Positions 14,761 through 23,140 of a stretch of DNA of 64,000 bases are shown piece by piece (within the stretch, counting starts at the first letter, position 1; every line of letters begins with the position of its first letter). Source of the stretch: Streptomyces sp. NBC_00335 (GTDB lineage Bacteria; Actinomycetota; Actinomycetes; Streptomycetales; Streptomycetaceae); contig NZ_CP108006.1 of assembly GCF_036127095.1 (NCBI RefSeq), positions 992,001 through 1,056,000 on the forward strand. Direction: 5' to 3'. The notes under the pieces were generated by a model that was given only the letters and a program-made list of their open reading frames with translations, was not told the DNA's origin and ran no database searches. The position numbers were made by a program, and so were the translations under genes.

Positions 14761-16149
14761 ATGTCACAGCCGACGACAGGAGACGAGGGCCCCGTCATGC
14801 CCCAGGACTCACTCACCCGACTGACAGAAACCGGCGCCGAGGAGCTGCTCCACGGCATCTGTTTCAAGACCGGCCCGCCCCGCCTGCTCGGTGCGGAGCT
14901 CGAATGGCTGGTGTTCGACGCCGAACGACCCGGCCGGCCCGTTTCCCACGAACGCCTGGCCGCCGCGCACGACGCGGCCCGCGCCCTCCCCCTCGGCTCC
15001 GGCGTCACCGTCGAGCCGGGCGGTCAGCTGGAGCTCAGCTCGGCCCCCGCCTCCTCCCTGACCGGCTGCGTCGACGGCCTCCAGGCCGATCTGACCGCCG
15101 TCCGGGGCGCCCTGCGCGACCAGGGTCTGGTCCTGCGCGGACTCGGTCAGGACCCGCGCAGGCCGTTGCGGCGGATGCTGACAAGCCCGCGGTACGAGGC
15201 CATGGAGACCTACTTCGACCGCACCGGCCCGGCCGGGCGCGCCATGATGTGCGCCTCGGCCTCCGTCCAGGTCTGCGTGGACGCCGGTCACGAGGAGCCC
15301 GGCCCGCTGGGCCACGGCAGGCGCTGGCGCCTGGCCCACCTCCTCGGCGCGGTGCTGGTCGCCGCCTTCGCCAACTCCCCCGCGCACGAAGGCCCGTACG
15401 CCGGCTGGCGGTGCGCCCGCCAGGGGGTCTGGAGCGACCTCGACACCCGGCGCTCCCTCGCCCCGCCGCTGGAGGCGGAGCCGCGCGGCGCGTGGACCCA
15501 ACAGGCGCTGGACACCGAGGTGATGTGCGTGCGGACGGACGAGGAGGGAGCGCCCTGGGCGGTACCGCGCGGGCTGACCTTCCGCGACTGGCTGCGCTCC
15601 GGCGGCCAGGGGGGTGGCGGCCGGACGGCCGGCGCCCACCGGCCACCGACCGCCGCCGATCTGGACTACCACCTGACCACCCTCTTCCCGCCCGTACGGC
15701 CCCGGGGCCATCTGGAGCTGCGGATGATCGACGCCCAGCCCGGCGAGGACGGCTGGCTGGTCCCGGTGGCCGTCGTGCACGCGCTGTTCGACGACCCGGA
15801 GGCCGCGGAGACCGCGTACCGGGTGGCGAAGGGGCTGGCCGACTCCTACGGCACCCATCCCGCGCCGCGCAATCCGCTGTGGCGGTCCGCCGCCCGCGAC
15901 GCGCTGTCCGATCCGGAGCTGCGGTCCGCGGCCCGCGCCTGCTTCCGGGCCGCGGCCTCGGCGCTGCCCCGACTGGGAGCCGGTGGCCACGTCATCGACA
16001 CCGTCGGCGAGTTCACCGAGCGCTACGTGTCCCGCGGCCGATGTCCGGCCGACGACCTGACCGAGCCGCGGCAGCCGCACGCACAGGCCCCGGCGCGCCC
16101 GCACCCGCGAACCCGACAGCAGCCGGCCGGCGAGGAGGCACGCTCATGA
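14761..16149 (+). CDS. egtA: Ergothioneine biosynthesis glutamate-cysteine ligase EgtA
   Basis: This protein of about 462 residues catalyses ATP-dependent formation of gamma-glutamylcysteine, the sulfur donor used by EgtB. GCS2-family features include GAELEWLVFD, VEPGGQLELSSAP, RMLTSPRYEAMETYFD and MCASASVQVCVD. It is the first gene of egtABCD and overlaps egtB by 4 nt (ATGA). The start is ambiguous: ATG 14761 (GTG 14758 one codon earlier) has a weak site, while ATG 14797 follows GAGGG at 7 nt and would give a 450-residue protein. The C-terminal 45 residues are Pro/Arg/His-rich and probably disordered. Confidence 0.93.
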   Translation: MSQPTTGDEGPVMPQDSLTRLTETGAEELLHGICFKTGPPRLLGAELEWLVFDAERPGRPVSHERLAAAHDAARALPLGSGVTVEPGGQLELSSAPASSLTGCVDGLQADLTAVRGALRDQGLVLRGLGQDPRRPLRRMLTSPRYEAMETYFDRTGPAGRAMMCASASVQVCVDAGHEEPGPLGHGRRWRLAHLLGAVLVAAFANSPAHEGPYAGWRCARQGVWSDLDTRRSLAPPLEAEPRGAWTQQALDTEVMCVRTDEEGAPWAVPRGLTFRDWLRSGGQGGGGRTAGAHRPPTAADLDYHLTTLFPPVRPRGHLELRMIDAQPGEDGWLVPVAVVHALFDDPEAAETAYRVAKGLADSYGTHPAPRNPLWRSAARDALSDPELRSAARACFRAAASALPRLGAGGHVIDTVGEFTERYVSRGRCPADDLTEPRQPHAQAPARPHPRTRQQPAGEEARS

Positions 16150-17477
16150 CCGCCGAAGCGGAGCTCCTGCGCGAGCGGGCCGCCGCCGCCCTGACCGCGG
16201 CGCGCGTCCGCACGGCCGGACTCACCGATGCCGTCACCGAAGCGGAACTGACGGCCCAGCACTCCCCCTTGATGTCCCCGCTGGTCTGGGACCTGGCGCA
16301 CATCGGGAACATGGAGGAGCTCTGGCTGCTGCGCAACGTGGCCGGCCGCGAGTCGATGCGCCCCGAGATAGACCCGCTCTACGACGCGTTCGAGCATCCC
16401 CGCGCGGAGCGACCGAAGTTGCCGCTGCTGAGCCCGGACGAGGCCCGCCGGTACGCCGCCGAGGTCCGCGGCCGGGTCTTCGACCTGCTGGACCGCACCC
16501 CCTTGGAGGGAACGGCCCTGCTGGACGGCGGCTACGTCTTCGGGATGATCGCCCAGCACGAACAGCAGCACGACGAGACGATGCTGATCACCCATCAGCT
16601 ACGACAGGGCGCACCGGTGCTGGCGGCGCCCGACCCGGACCCCTCACAAGGCCCGCCGCCGCCCGCGGCCGAAGTGCTCGTACCCGGCGGGCCGTTCACG
16701 ATGGGAACCTCGGCGGAGCCCTGGTCGCTGGACAACGAGCGGCCCGCGCACGTCCGCGAGGTCGAGGCGTTCTGGATCGACACCGTCCCGGTGACCAATG
16801 CCGCGTACCAGGAGTTCATGGCGGACGGCGGCTACCACGAAGAGCGGTGGTGGGAGGCGGCCGGCTGGGCGGAGATCCGCCGGCACGGGATCGAGGCCCC
16901 GCTGTTCTGGCACCGCGAGGGCGATACCTGGCTGCGCCGCCGCTTCGGGGTCACCGAGCCGGTGCCCGGTGACGAGCCGGTGCTGCACGTGAGCTGGTAC
17001 GAGGCCGACGCGTACGCCCGCTGGGCGGGGCGCCGGCTGCCCACCGAGGCGGAGTGGGAGAAGGCCGCCCGCCACGATCCGGCGGCCGGGCGCTCCACCC
17101 GCTACCCGTGGGGCGACGCGGACCCCACGCCCGCGCACGCCAATCTCGGCCAGCGCCACCTGCGGCCGGCCCCGGCGGGCGCCTATCCGGCAGGGTCCTC
17201 CCCGCTCGGGGTGCGCCAGCTCATCGGCGACGTGTGGGAGTGGACGGCTTCGGACTTCCTCCCCTACCCCGGCTTCCGGGCGTTCCCCTACCGCGAGTAC
17301 TCGGAGGTGTTCTTCGGCCCCGAGCACAAGGTGCTGCGCGGCGGTTCCTTCGCCGTGGACCCGGTGGCCTGCCGGGGCACCTTCCGCAACTGGGACCTGC
17401 CGGTGCGCCGGCAGATCTTCTCCGGGTTCCGGACCGCGCGCGGCGCGGGCCCCGCACGCTCCGCCGGGCAGGCCTGA
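16146..17477 (+). CDS. egtB: Ergothioneine sulfoxide synthase EgtB
   Basis: This 443-residue non-haem iron enzyme joins hercynine to gamma-glutamylcysteine with O2. An N-terminal DinB-like domain supplies the iron ligands His52 (WDLAHIGNMEE) and His138/His142 (AQHEQQHDE). The C-terminal formylglycine-generating-enzyme-like sulfatase domain shows VPGGPFTMGTS, PVTNAAYQEFM, RRLPTEAEWEKAAR, DVWEWTASDF and VLRGGSFA. Length and motifs match the family. It is coupled to egtA by ATGA and to egtC by a TGATG junction, so translation of the four genes is coupled. Confidence 0.96.
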   Translation: MTAEAELLRERAAAALTAARVRTAGLTDAVTEAELTAQHSPLMSPLVWDLAHIGNMEELWLLRNVAGRESMRPEIDPLYDAFEHPRAERPKLPLLSPDEARRYAAEVRGRVFDLLDRTPLEGTALLDGGYVFGMIAQHEQQHDETMLITHQLRQGAPVLAAPDPDPSQGPPPPAAEVLVPGGPFTMGTSAEPWSLDNERPAHVREVEAFWIDTVPVTNAAYQEFMADGGYHEERWWEAAGWAEIRRHGIEAPLFWHREGDTWLRRRFGVTEPVPGDEPVLHVSWYEADAYARWAGRRLPTEAEWEKAARHDPAAGRSTRYPWGDADPTPAHANLGQRHLRPAPAGAYPAGSSPLGVRQLIGDVWEWTASDFLPYPGFRAFPYREYSEVFFGPEHKVLRGGSFAVDPVACRGTFRNWDLPVRRQIFSGFRTARGAGPARSAGQA

Positions 17478-18292
17478 TGTGCCGTCACCTCGCCTATCTC
17501 GGGGCGCCCGTGAGCCTGGGCCGGGTACTGAGCGAGCCCGAGCACTCACTGGTCCGGCAGTCGTGGGAACCGCGCCGCCAGCGCTCCGGCACGGTCAACG
17601 CCGACGGCTTCGGCGTCGGCTGGTACGCGGAGGGGGACCCGGTACCCGCCCGCTACCGCCGGGCCGGGCCGATCTGGGGCGACCTGACCTTCGGCGATCT
17701 CGCCCGGGTGGTCCGCAGCGGGGCGCTGCTGGCCGCCGTACGGGACGCCACGCGCCCCGGGGCGGACGGGGAGGCTGCGGCCGCCCCGTTCTCGGAGGGG
17801 CTGTGGCTGTTCAGCCACAACGGCTCGCTGCGGGACTGGCCGGACTCCGCGGCCCCGGTCGCGGCCGGGCTGCCGCCCCAGGAGCTGCTGTCGCTGGCCG
17901 CCCGTACGGATTCGGCGCTGATCTGGGCCCTGGTCCTGCACCGGCTGCGCAGGGATCCGGACCTCGGTGCGGCGCTGGCCGGGACGGTACGGGAGCTGGC
18001 CGAGGCCGCGCCCGGATCCCGGCTGAACCTGCTGCTGACCGACGGCCGGGCCATCGCGGCGACGGCCTGGGGGGATTCCCTGTGGTACCTGACCGACGCC
18101 CGGGCGCAGCGCACGGTGGTGGCCTCCGAGCCCTATGACGACGACCCGCGCTGGTGCGAGGTGCCCGACCGGACCCTGCTGACGGCGACCCGCAGCCGGG
18201 TCGACCTCGTCTCCCTGAAGGAGACCCCCGGCGACGCACCGCACGCATCGCACACACCTCACGCACCGCACCAAGGAGACGAAGGCCAGTGA
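17477..18292 (+). CDS. egtC: Ergothioneine biosynthesis amidohydrolase EgtC
   Basis: This 271-residue class II glutamine amidotransferase-fold enzyme removes the gamma-glutamyl group from the EgtB sulfoxide product. The catalytic Cys2 becomes the N-terminal nucleophile after Met removal (MCRHLAYLG). Other conserved elements are NADGFGVGWYAEG and LWLFSHNGSLRDWP, with TDSALIWALVL further on. The ATG lies inside the egtB stop (TGATG at 17475-17479). The last 25 residues include His/Thr/Pro-rich spacer coding before egtD. Confidence 0.95.
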   Translation: MCRHLAYLGAPVSLGRVLSEPEHSLVRQSWEPRRQRSGTVNADGFGVGWYAEGDPVPARYRRAGPIWGDLTFGDLARVVRSGALLAAVRDATRPGADGEAAAAPFSEGLWLFSHNGSLRDWPDSAAPVAAGLPPQELLSLAARTDSALIWALVLHRLRRDPDLGAALAGTVRELAEAAPGSRLNLLLTDGRAIAATAWGDSLWYLTDARAQRTVVASEPYDDDPRWCEVPDRTLLTATRSRVDLVSLKETPGDAPHASHTPHAPHQGDEGQ

Positions 18293-19341
18293 ACGACTTC
18301 CAGCTGACCCGCACCCTCGACGAGCACACCGCCGAGGCGGCGCTGCGCACGGATGTGCGCGATGGGCTGACCCGGTCCCCCAAGTCGCTGCCGCCCAAGT
18401 GGTTCTACGATGCGCGGGGCAGTGAACTCTTCGAGGAGATAACGCGGTTGCCCGAGTACTACCCGACGCGCGCCGAGCGGGAGATCCTGCTCGAACGGGC
18501 CCGGGAGATCGCCTCGGTGAGCGGGGCCCGCACCTTGGTGGAGCTGGGTTCCGGCTCCTCCGAGAAGACCCGGCACCTGATCGAGGCCCTGCCCGCGCTG
18601 GACACGTACGTACCGGTGGACGTGAGCGAGAGCGCGCTGACCGGGGCGGCGAAGATCCTGCTGGAGGAACATCCGGGGCTGCGCGTCCACGCGTTGCTGG
18701 CCGACTTCACCCGGGCGCTGCGGTTGCCGCAATCGCCCGGGCCCCGGCTGGTGGTGTTCCTGGGCGGCACGATCGGGAACCTGCTGCCGGCGGAGCGGGC
18801 CGTGTTCCTGGCGGACGTACGGGCGATGCTGTCGCCCGGGGACGCGCTGCTGATGGGGACGGACCTGGTGAAGGACCCGGCCGTCCTGGTGTCGGCGTAC
18901 GACGATGCGCAAGGGGTGACAGCCGACTTCAACCGGAACGTACTGTCCGTGGTCAACCGGGAGTTGGGCGCGGACTTCCACACCGCCGACTTCGAGCACG
19001 TGGCGGTGTGGAACCGGGAGCACGAGTGGATCGAGATGCGGCTGCGGGCCCGCGGGCACGTGGTGGTGAAGGTCCGGGCACTGGATCTGGAGGTGCCCTT
19101 CGAGGCGGGTGAGGAGATCCTGACGGAGATCTCGGCGAAGTTCCGTCAGGAGGGGGTCCGCAGGGAACTCGCCTCTGCCGGACTTGAGTTGACCCATTGG
19201 TGGACGGACGCGGCCGGCCGATTCGCCCTGTCGCTGTCGGTGGCGGACGGCATCGGCGCCGACGGCTGGGAGGGTACCTCGGACAGCCGCGGCGCCGCCG
19301 GCCGTGACGCGGGTACCGGTTCGGCGAGCACGGCCGCCTGA
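18289..19341 (+). CDS. egtD: L-histidine N-alpha-methyltransferase EgtD
   Basis: This 350-residue enzyme trimethylates histidine to hercynine with three SAM. The SAM loop is LVELGSGSSEKTRHL. The histidine-binding Glu and Ser of the family fit E280 and S282 in EILTEISAKF. LGGTIGNLLP and DFNRNVLSVVNRELGADF are also family-typical. GTG 18289 overlaps the egtC stop (GTGA) and follows AAGGAG. The fold ends near FALSLSVADG; about 25 low-complexity residues follow. The last 196 nt of the gene are also coding sequence, in antisense, for the OlsA-like acyltransferase. A PLP-dependent EgtE is not in the operon, as is usual. Confidence 0.96.
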   Translation: MNDFQLTRTLDEHTAEAALRTDVRDGLTRSPKSLPPKWFYDARGSELFEEITRLPEYYPTRAEREILLERAREIASVSGARTLVELGSGSSEKTRHLIEALPALDTYVPVDVSESALTGAAKILLEEHPGLRVHALLADFTRALRLPQSPGPRLVVFLGGTIGNLLPAERAVFLADVRAMLSPGDALLMGTDLVKDPAVLVSAYDDAQGVTADFNRNVLSVVNRELGADFHTADFEHVAVWNREHEWIEMRLRARGHVVVKVRALDLEVPFEAGEEILTEISAKFRQEGVRRELASAGLELTHWWTDAAGRFALSLSVADGIGADGWEGTSDSRGAAGRDAGTGSASTAA

Positions 19342-20108
19342 GCCGCAGCCGCGAGGTCCCGCCGGTGCCCGTACCGGCCCGGCGGGATCCGCGGCAGCAG
19401 CCACACCTCGGCGCGCACCCCACGGGCACGCGCGATCCGCCAGAGGGAGGCGGTCAGCGGATCGTCCCCGACGAAGGCGGGCGCTCCGGCCGGCCCCCCG
19501 TCGTCGAGCAGGTAGCTGATCCGTACGGGCTGCACGGGCACCCGCGCGTCCAGTGCGGCCTGGAACGCGGCGCGCCGGAAGGGGCCTTGGACCCGTCCGC
19601 ACCAGGTGGAGCCCTCGGGGTAGACGGTGACGCGGTCGCCGGCGAGCAGGGCCCGGCCGAGGGCTTCGACGGTGGCGGGCAGGGTGCGCAGGCGCTCGCG
19701 TTCGATGAAGAGGGTGCCGGCCTGCCGGGAGAGCGGCCCGAGGACCGGCCAGCTGCGGATGTCGCTCTTGGCCAGCATCCGGGAGGGCAGGACGGCGGCG
19801 ACGAGCGGGATGTCCAGCCAGGAGATGTGGTTGGCGACGATCAGCCGGCCACCGCCGGGGCCGGGGGTCCCGTGCACGGTGATCCGCAGGCCGAAGGCGC
19901 CCAGCAGGGCCGCGGCCCAGGCCCGTACCACCACGTGCCGGTGCCGTTCCGGCAGCAGCCTCAGCGGCGGGGCTCCCAGGATCCCGAGCAGGATCAGGGC
20001 GACGGCGCCGGCGAGGCGCAGTACCGCGCGCGGCACGCTCGCGGTGCGCCCCTCATGGGCGGCGCAGACCGCGGGAGTGCAGGGCGAGGTCGGGAGCCAG
20101 GCGCTCAT
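19146..20108 (-). CDS. olsA: 1-acyl-sn-glycerol-3-phosphate acyltransferase family protein (OlsA-like)
   Basis: This 320-residue PlsC-fold acyltransferase has an N-terminal membrane helix (AVALILLGILGAPPL), the catalytic H(x4)D motif NHISWLD, the FIERE segment and the PEGST motif. It is translationally coupled (ATGA) to a GNAT-fold hemolysin-like gene. That pairing is the standard OlsB/OlsA arrangement for ornithine lipid synthesis, where OlsA adds the second acyl chain to lyso-ornithine lipid. The core ends near LLPRIPPGRYGHRRDL. The remaining 70 or so residues are Pro/Ala/Ser-rich, and their last 65 codons are antisense to egtD, suggesting loss of an earlier stop. A generic phospholipid role remains possible. 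Confidence 0.85.
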   Translation of the reverse strand: MSAWLPTSPCTPAVCAAHEGRTASVPRAVLRLAGAVALILLGILGAPPLRLLPERHRHVVVRAWAAALLGAFGLRITVHGTPGPGGGRLIVANHISWLDIPLVAAVLPSRMLAKSDIRSWPVLGPLSRQAGTLFIERERLRTLPATVEALGRALLAGDRVTVYPEGSTWCGRVQGPFRRAAFQAALDARVPVQPVRISYLLDDGGPAGAPAFVGDDPLTASLWRIARARGVRAEVWLLPRIPPGRYGHRRDLAAAAQAAVLAEPVPASRPAAPRLSEVPSQPSAPMPSATDSDRANRPAASVHQWVNSSPAEASSLRTPS

Positions 20109-20974
20109 GCGCCCGGGGCGAGCGAGAGGAAGTGCTTGAGGTAGCGGGGGTTGGTGCGCCGCAGGGAGAGCAGGACGTACAGGTCGGCGCAGCCGAACTC
20201 GGCGTCCAGGGCGGGCTCGCCGCAGACCCAGGCACCCAGACGCAGGTAGCCGCGCAGCAGCGGGGGCAGTTCCATCCGGCCGGGGAAGTCGATGCCTCCG
20301 GGGCTCCAGGGGAGGTGCGGGGTGACCCGGTACTCGACGGGGGCGAGGCTGCGGGTGAGGACGTTCTCCCGGGTGGCGGCGGCCAGCACCCCGCCGTCGG
20401 AGAGCGGTATGGAGCAGCAGCCGGCGAGCCAGTTGTGCCCGGAGCGGTCCATGTAGCGGGCGAGGCCGGCCCAGATGAGGGCGATGACGGCGCCGTTGCG
20501 GTGGTCGGGGTGGACGCAGGAGCGGCCCACCTCGACCAGGTCGGGGCGGATGGGAGCGAGGGCGGAGAGGTCGAACTCGCCCTCGGAGTAGAGGCGTCCG
20601 GCGACGGCGGCGCGCTCGGGGGGCAGCAGCCGGTAGGTGCCGACGACCTGCTCGGTCTCCTCGTCCACGACGAGGAGGTGGTCGCAGTAGGCGTCGAAGG
20701 CGTCGGAGTCCAGACCCGGCTCCGGTCCGTCGAGACGGGCGCCGAGCTCTCCGGCGAAGACCTGGTGGCGCAGCCGCTGGGCGGCGCGCACCTCGTCCTC
20801 GTTGCGGGCGATGCGGACGGCGTAGCGGGGTGCGGGGGCTTCCTCGGCGCGCGGGGCGGGCGCCGCGGAAGGGGTGAAGGCAGGGGCGGGAGCGGGGGCG
20901 GGGGCGGGAGCGGAGGAGGACGCGGAGGAGGACGCGGCGGGAAGGACGGACGGGTACAGGGGGGCGATGGTCAT
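20105..20974 (-). CDS. olsB: GNAT-fold N-acyltransferase, hemolysin-like (OlsB-like)
   Basis: This 289-residue protein has an N-terminal 45-residue Ala/Pro/Ser low-complexity leader (SAPAPAPAPAPAF), then the OlsB/hemolysin acyltransferase domain: VRIARNEDEVRAAQRLRHQVF, DAYCDHLLVVDEET, LVEVGRSCVHPDHRNGAVI and GGIDFPGRMELPPLLRGYL. OlsB attaches a 3-hydroxy acyl group to ornithine. The ATG at 20974 follows AGGAG at ideal spacing. It overlaps the OlsA-like gene by 4 nt. Ornithine lipids replace phospholipids under phosphate limitation in many actinomycetes. No PHO box was identified with confidence upstream. Confidence 0.87.
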   Translation of the reverse strand: MTIAPLYPSVLPAASSSASSSAPAPAPAPAPAFTPSAAPAPRAEEAPAPRYAVRIARNEDEVRAAQRLRHQVFAGELGARLDGPEPGLDSDAFDAYCDHLLVVDEETEQVVGTYRLLPPERAAVAGRLYSEGEFDLSALAPIRPDLVEVGRSCVHPDHRNGAVIALIWAGLARYMDRSGHNWLAGCCSIPLSDGGVLAAATRENVLTRSLAPVEYRVTPHLPWSPGGIDFPGRMELPPLLRGYLRLGAWVCGEPALDAEFGCADLYVLLSLRRTNPRYLKHFLSLAPGA

Positions 20975-21209
20975 GACGGCTCCTGGTCCGGCACGGGAAG
21001 CCAGGCCGGCAGGTGTGTGGCCTGGCTTCTTTACTTCTTCCGTGACCGGCTGGATTCGACATGGCCGCTTCGCGGCCCTTGGATGTGCGGACGCTGAACT
21101 TGGCGGGCAGGCCTCTCCGCCCCCCTCCCGAGCCCTGCGGAGCCCTCCCCCCGCCCTCCCCACCTCTCCCACCGCCCCCACCGCCCTCTCGCGCCCTTCG
21201 CGCCCGGGA
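20975..21209. other. Intergenic region with small hairpin and long pyrimidine tract
   Basis: This gap separates the olsB start from the solute-binding protein stop. A perfect hairpin GGCCGC-TTC-GCGGCC lies at 21063-21077. From about 21113 to 21191 the plus strand is almost all C/T in short CCCTCC-type runs, giving a purine-rich 3' tail to the solute-binding-protein mRNA. No gene is supported. Confidence 0.5.
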
Positions 21210-22469
21210 TCAGCGGTCTGAGCTGAGGACCTTGCTGATGGTGTCCGAGGCCGCCTTCGCCGCCCTCTGCGGGTCCTGGCCGGTGAGGACGGCCGTCATG
21301 AAGGGCTTGATCGGGTTCTCGGCCTCCACCTCGGCCCAGCGGGGGGACTGCGGCGTGGCGCGGCCCTGGGCGGCGCCGGGGGCCATCGCCGTGGCGCCGT
21401 CGTTGCCCTGGACCACGTGCGCGAGGGTGGTCTTGTTGGGCACGTAGCTCATCGTGCGGGCGAGCTCGGTCTGCCACTTCTCGCTGACCAGGGCCGTGAT
21501 CACGTCGACGGCGTGCTTACGCTGCTTCGTCTTCTCGGGAATGATCAGGTCCGAGCCGCCGGTGAAGACCGAGCCCACCTTGTCGGCGGTCTTGCCAGGG
21601 ATCGGGAAGAAGCCGAGCTTGCCCTTGAGGTCCGGGTTCGCGGCCTCGATGGCGGCGACCTGGCCGGGCGGGGCGATGATCTGGGCGATCCCGCCGCGGG
21701 CGAAGACGTCGGACTGCGGGGGCGTCTCCTCGTCGGCGTCCTTGGGGCCGTCACCGAGGGCCTGGAGCTGCTTGTAGAACTCCATTCCGGCCAGGGCCTT
21801 CTCCTCGTCGAGGGTGCCGAACCACTGGCCGTTGCTCTCGACGGCGAGCTCGCCGCCCTCGTCCCAGACGAACCCGGCGAGGACGTACCAGTTCTGCCCG
21901 GCGAGGTAAATACCTTGCTGGGCACCCTTGTTGAGCTTCTGCGTGGACTGGATCCATTCCTGGCGGGTTCTGATCGGCGCCTTGACCCCGGCGCTCGCGA
22001 AGAGGTCCTTGTTGTAGATCACCACGCGGTTGGCGGCATACCACGGGACTCCGAACTGGGCACCGTTGACCTTGCCGGGTTCGGAGAGGCCTTTCAGCCA
22101 GTCCTTGCCCTCCCACTCGCGCAGGGCTTCCAGGGTGAGTTCGGAGACGCCGCCGCCCTCGACGTACTGGGCGACCTGGGTGTTGCCGACCTCGATGACG
22201 TCGGCGCCCTCCTCGCTCTTGCCGGACAGGACGGCGTTGACCTTGTCGCCGATGCCCTTCCACTCCTGGATCTTCACTTCGAGGTCCACGCCCGGGTGTT
22301 CCTTCTCGAAGGTGCTGGTGAACTGGCCTATGAACTCGTCGGAGGCGCTGCCCTTCATCAGCCAGAGCGTCACCCTCTGCGGACCTCCGCCCGACCCGTT
22401 GAGACTGCAGCCCGTGAGGGCGGCCGCGGCCGCGAGAGCGGTGGACACGACAAGGAAGCGCATCTTCAC
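21210..22469 (-). CDS. ABC transporter sugar-binding lipoprotein (DasA-like)
   Basis: This 419-residue family 1 extracellular solute-binding protein is a lipoprotein: basic start, hydrophobic core and lipobox LTGC at residues 17-20, so it is anchored outside the membrane. The mature domain starts VTLWLMKGSASDEF and contains GVPWYAANRVVIYNKDLF and SVFTGGSDLIIPE, typical of chito-oligosaccharide and maltose-type binders. The GTG at 22469 has AAGGTG upstream; ATG 22463 is the alternative. No permease or ATPase genes adjoin, so it must use a transporter encoded elsewhere. A DasR-like palindrome lies 41 bp upstream, favouring an amino-sugar ligand. Confidence 0.85.
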   Translation of the reverse strand: MKMRFLVVSTALAAAAALTGCSLNGSGGGPQRVTLWLMKGSASDEFIGQFTSTFEKEHPGVDLEVKIQEWKGIGDKVNAVLSGKSEEGADVIEVGNTQVAQYVEGGGVSELTLEALREWEGKDWLKGLSEPGKVNGAQFGVPWYAANRVVIYNKDLFASAGVKAPIRTRQEWIQSTQKLNKGAQQGIYLAGQNWYVLAGFVWDEGGELAVESNGQWFGTLDEEKALAGMEFYKQLQALGDGPKDADEETPPQSDVFARGGIAQIIAPPGQVAAIEAANPDLKGKLGFFPIPGKTADKVGSVFTGGSDLIIPEKTKQRKHAVDVITALVSEKWQTELARTMSYVPNKTTLAHVVQGNDGATAMAPGAAQGRATPQSPRWAEVEAENPIKPFMTAVLTGQDPQRAAKAASDTISKVLSSDR

Positions 22470-22509
22470 GAGGGGTCACCTTCTGGGTATGAATCTCAGA
22501 TGGCTTGAA

Positions 22510-22525
22510 ATTGGCATAGACCAAT
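22510..22525 (-). promoter_or_regulatory. DasR-responsive element-like palindrome
   Basis: The 16-bp sequence on the minus strand, ATTGGTCTATGCCAAT, matches the dre consensus ASTGGTCTAGACCAST at 12 positions and keeps the central GGTCTA and the CCA arm. It is 41 bp upstream of the solute-binding-protein start, the usual distance for DasR sites. DasR is the GlcNAc-sensing GntR repressor of Streptomyces. Confidence 0.6.
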
Positions 22526-22635
22526 GGGTGGGTCAAGGGGGTATCGCTATGGATTGTTCACGCATAGCTCGCGGACCCGGACTTACTGGGGCACCGTAGA
22601 ACAAGGCAACAGCCACCCAGTGTCGGGAGACCCCC

Positions 22636-22851
22636 ATGTCCAATCACACGTACCGGGTGACCGAGATCGTGGGCACGTCCCACGAGGGCATCGACCAAGC
22701 CATCCGCAACGGCGTCGCCCGCGCGGGCGAGACGCTCCACAATCTGGATTGGCTTGAAGTCGTCCAAATCAGGGGCCACATCGAGAACGGCGAGATCGCG
22801 CACTACCAGGTGGGGATCAAGGTCGGCTTCCGTCTCGACGCCGAGGCCTGA
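22636..22851 (+). CDS. Dodecin family flavin-binding protein
   Basis: This 71-residue protein matches dodecin along its full length: TYRVTEIVGTSHEGIDQAI, then LDWLEVVQIRGHIENG and AHYQVGIKVGF. The Trp in LDWLEV stacks on the flavin ring and the Gln in HYQVGI binds it. Dodecins assemble as hollow dodecamers that store riboflavin, FMN or CoA. The ATG follows GGGAG. The stop TGA is the first of four TGA triplets in an 8-bp tandem repeat. The gene diverges from the sugar-binding protein. Confidence 0.95.
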   Translation: MSNHTYRVTEIVGTSHEGIDQAIRNGVARAGETLHNLDWLEVVQIRGHIENGEIAHYQVGIKVGFRLDAEA

Positions 22852-22876
22852 GGGCCTGAGGGCCTGAGGGCCTGAG
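22845..22876. repeat. Four 8-bp tandem repeats including the dodecin stop codon
   Basis: The unit GGCCTGAG is repeated exactly four times from 22845 to 22876. The first copy contains the TGA stop of the dodecin gene. With a period of 8, the other TGAs fall in the two other frames and then again in the first. Confidence 0.93.
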
Positions 22877-22943
22877 GCTCGTCTGCTCGGGGCTCTGCGG
22901 GGCCCTCAGTGCCTCTACGGACCCCCTACGGGACGCCCGGGGC

Positions 22944-22978
22944 CCCGCGAGCGCCCGGGCCCCTCGGGCGCTCGCGGG
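22944..22978. terminator. Bidirectional hairpin between dodecin and HAD phosphatase genes
   Basis: The 14-bp arm CCCGCGAGCGCCCG (22944-22957) is perfectly inverted at 22965-22978 with a 7-nt loop. It lies in the 289-bp gap between two convergent stops, so it can terminate both transcripts. The rest of the gap (22979-23140) holds short direct repeats of GGGCACCAC and of CGTCCGNGCGCCTGCGG, with no coding signal. Confidence 0.75.
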
Positions 22979-23140
22979 CACCACGGGCACCACGGGCACC
23001 GCGGAACCGTCCGCGCGCCTGCGGTTGTGACGGACCCGTCCGTGCGCCTGCGGGTGCCGCGGGCCCGTCCGGCGTCCGGCTCGACCGCCCCGCTCCGCCC
23101 TGCGCCGGGCGGGCCGTGGGAGCATGCCGACGGGCCGCGC

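Noticed and set aside
22852..23140. Possible small gene between dodecin and the HAD phosphatase
   Set aside because: Open frames there consist of repeated GTTG/Gly-Arg tracts from short repeats and a terminator hairpin, with no ribosome binding site.
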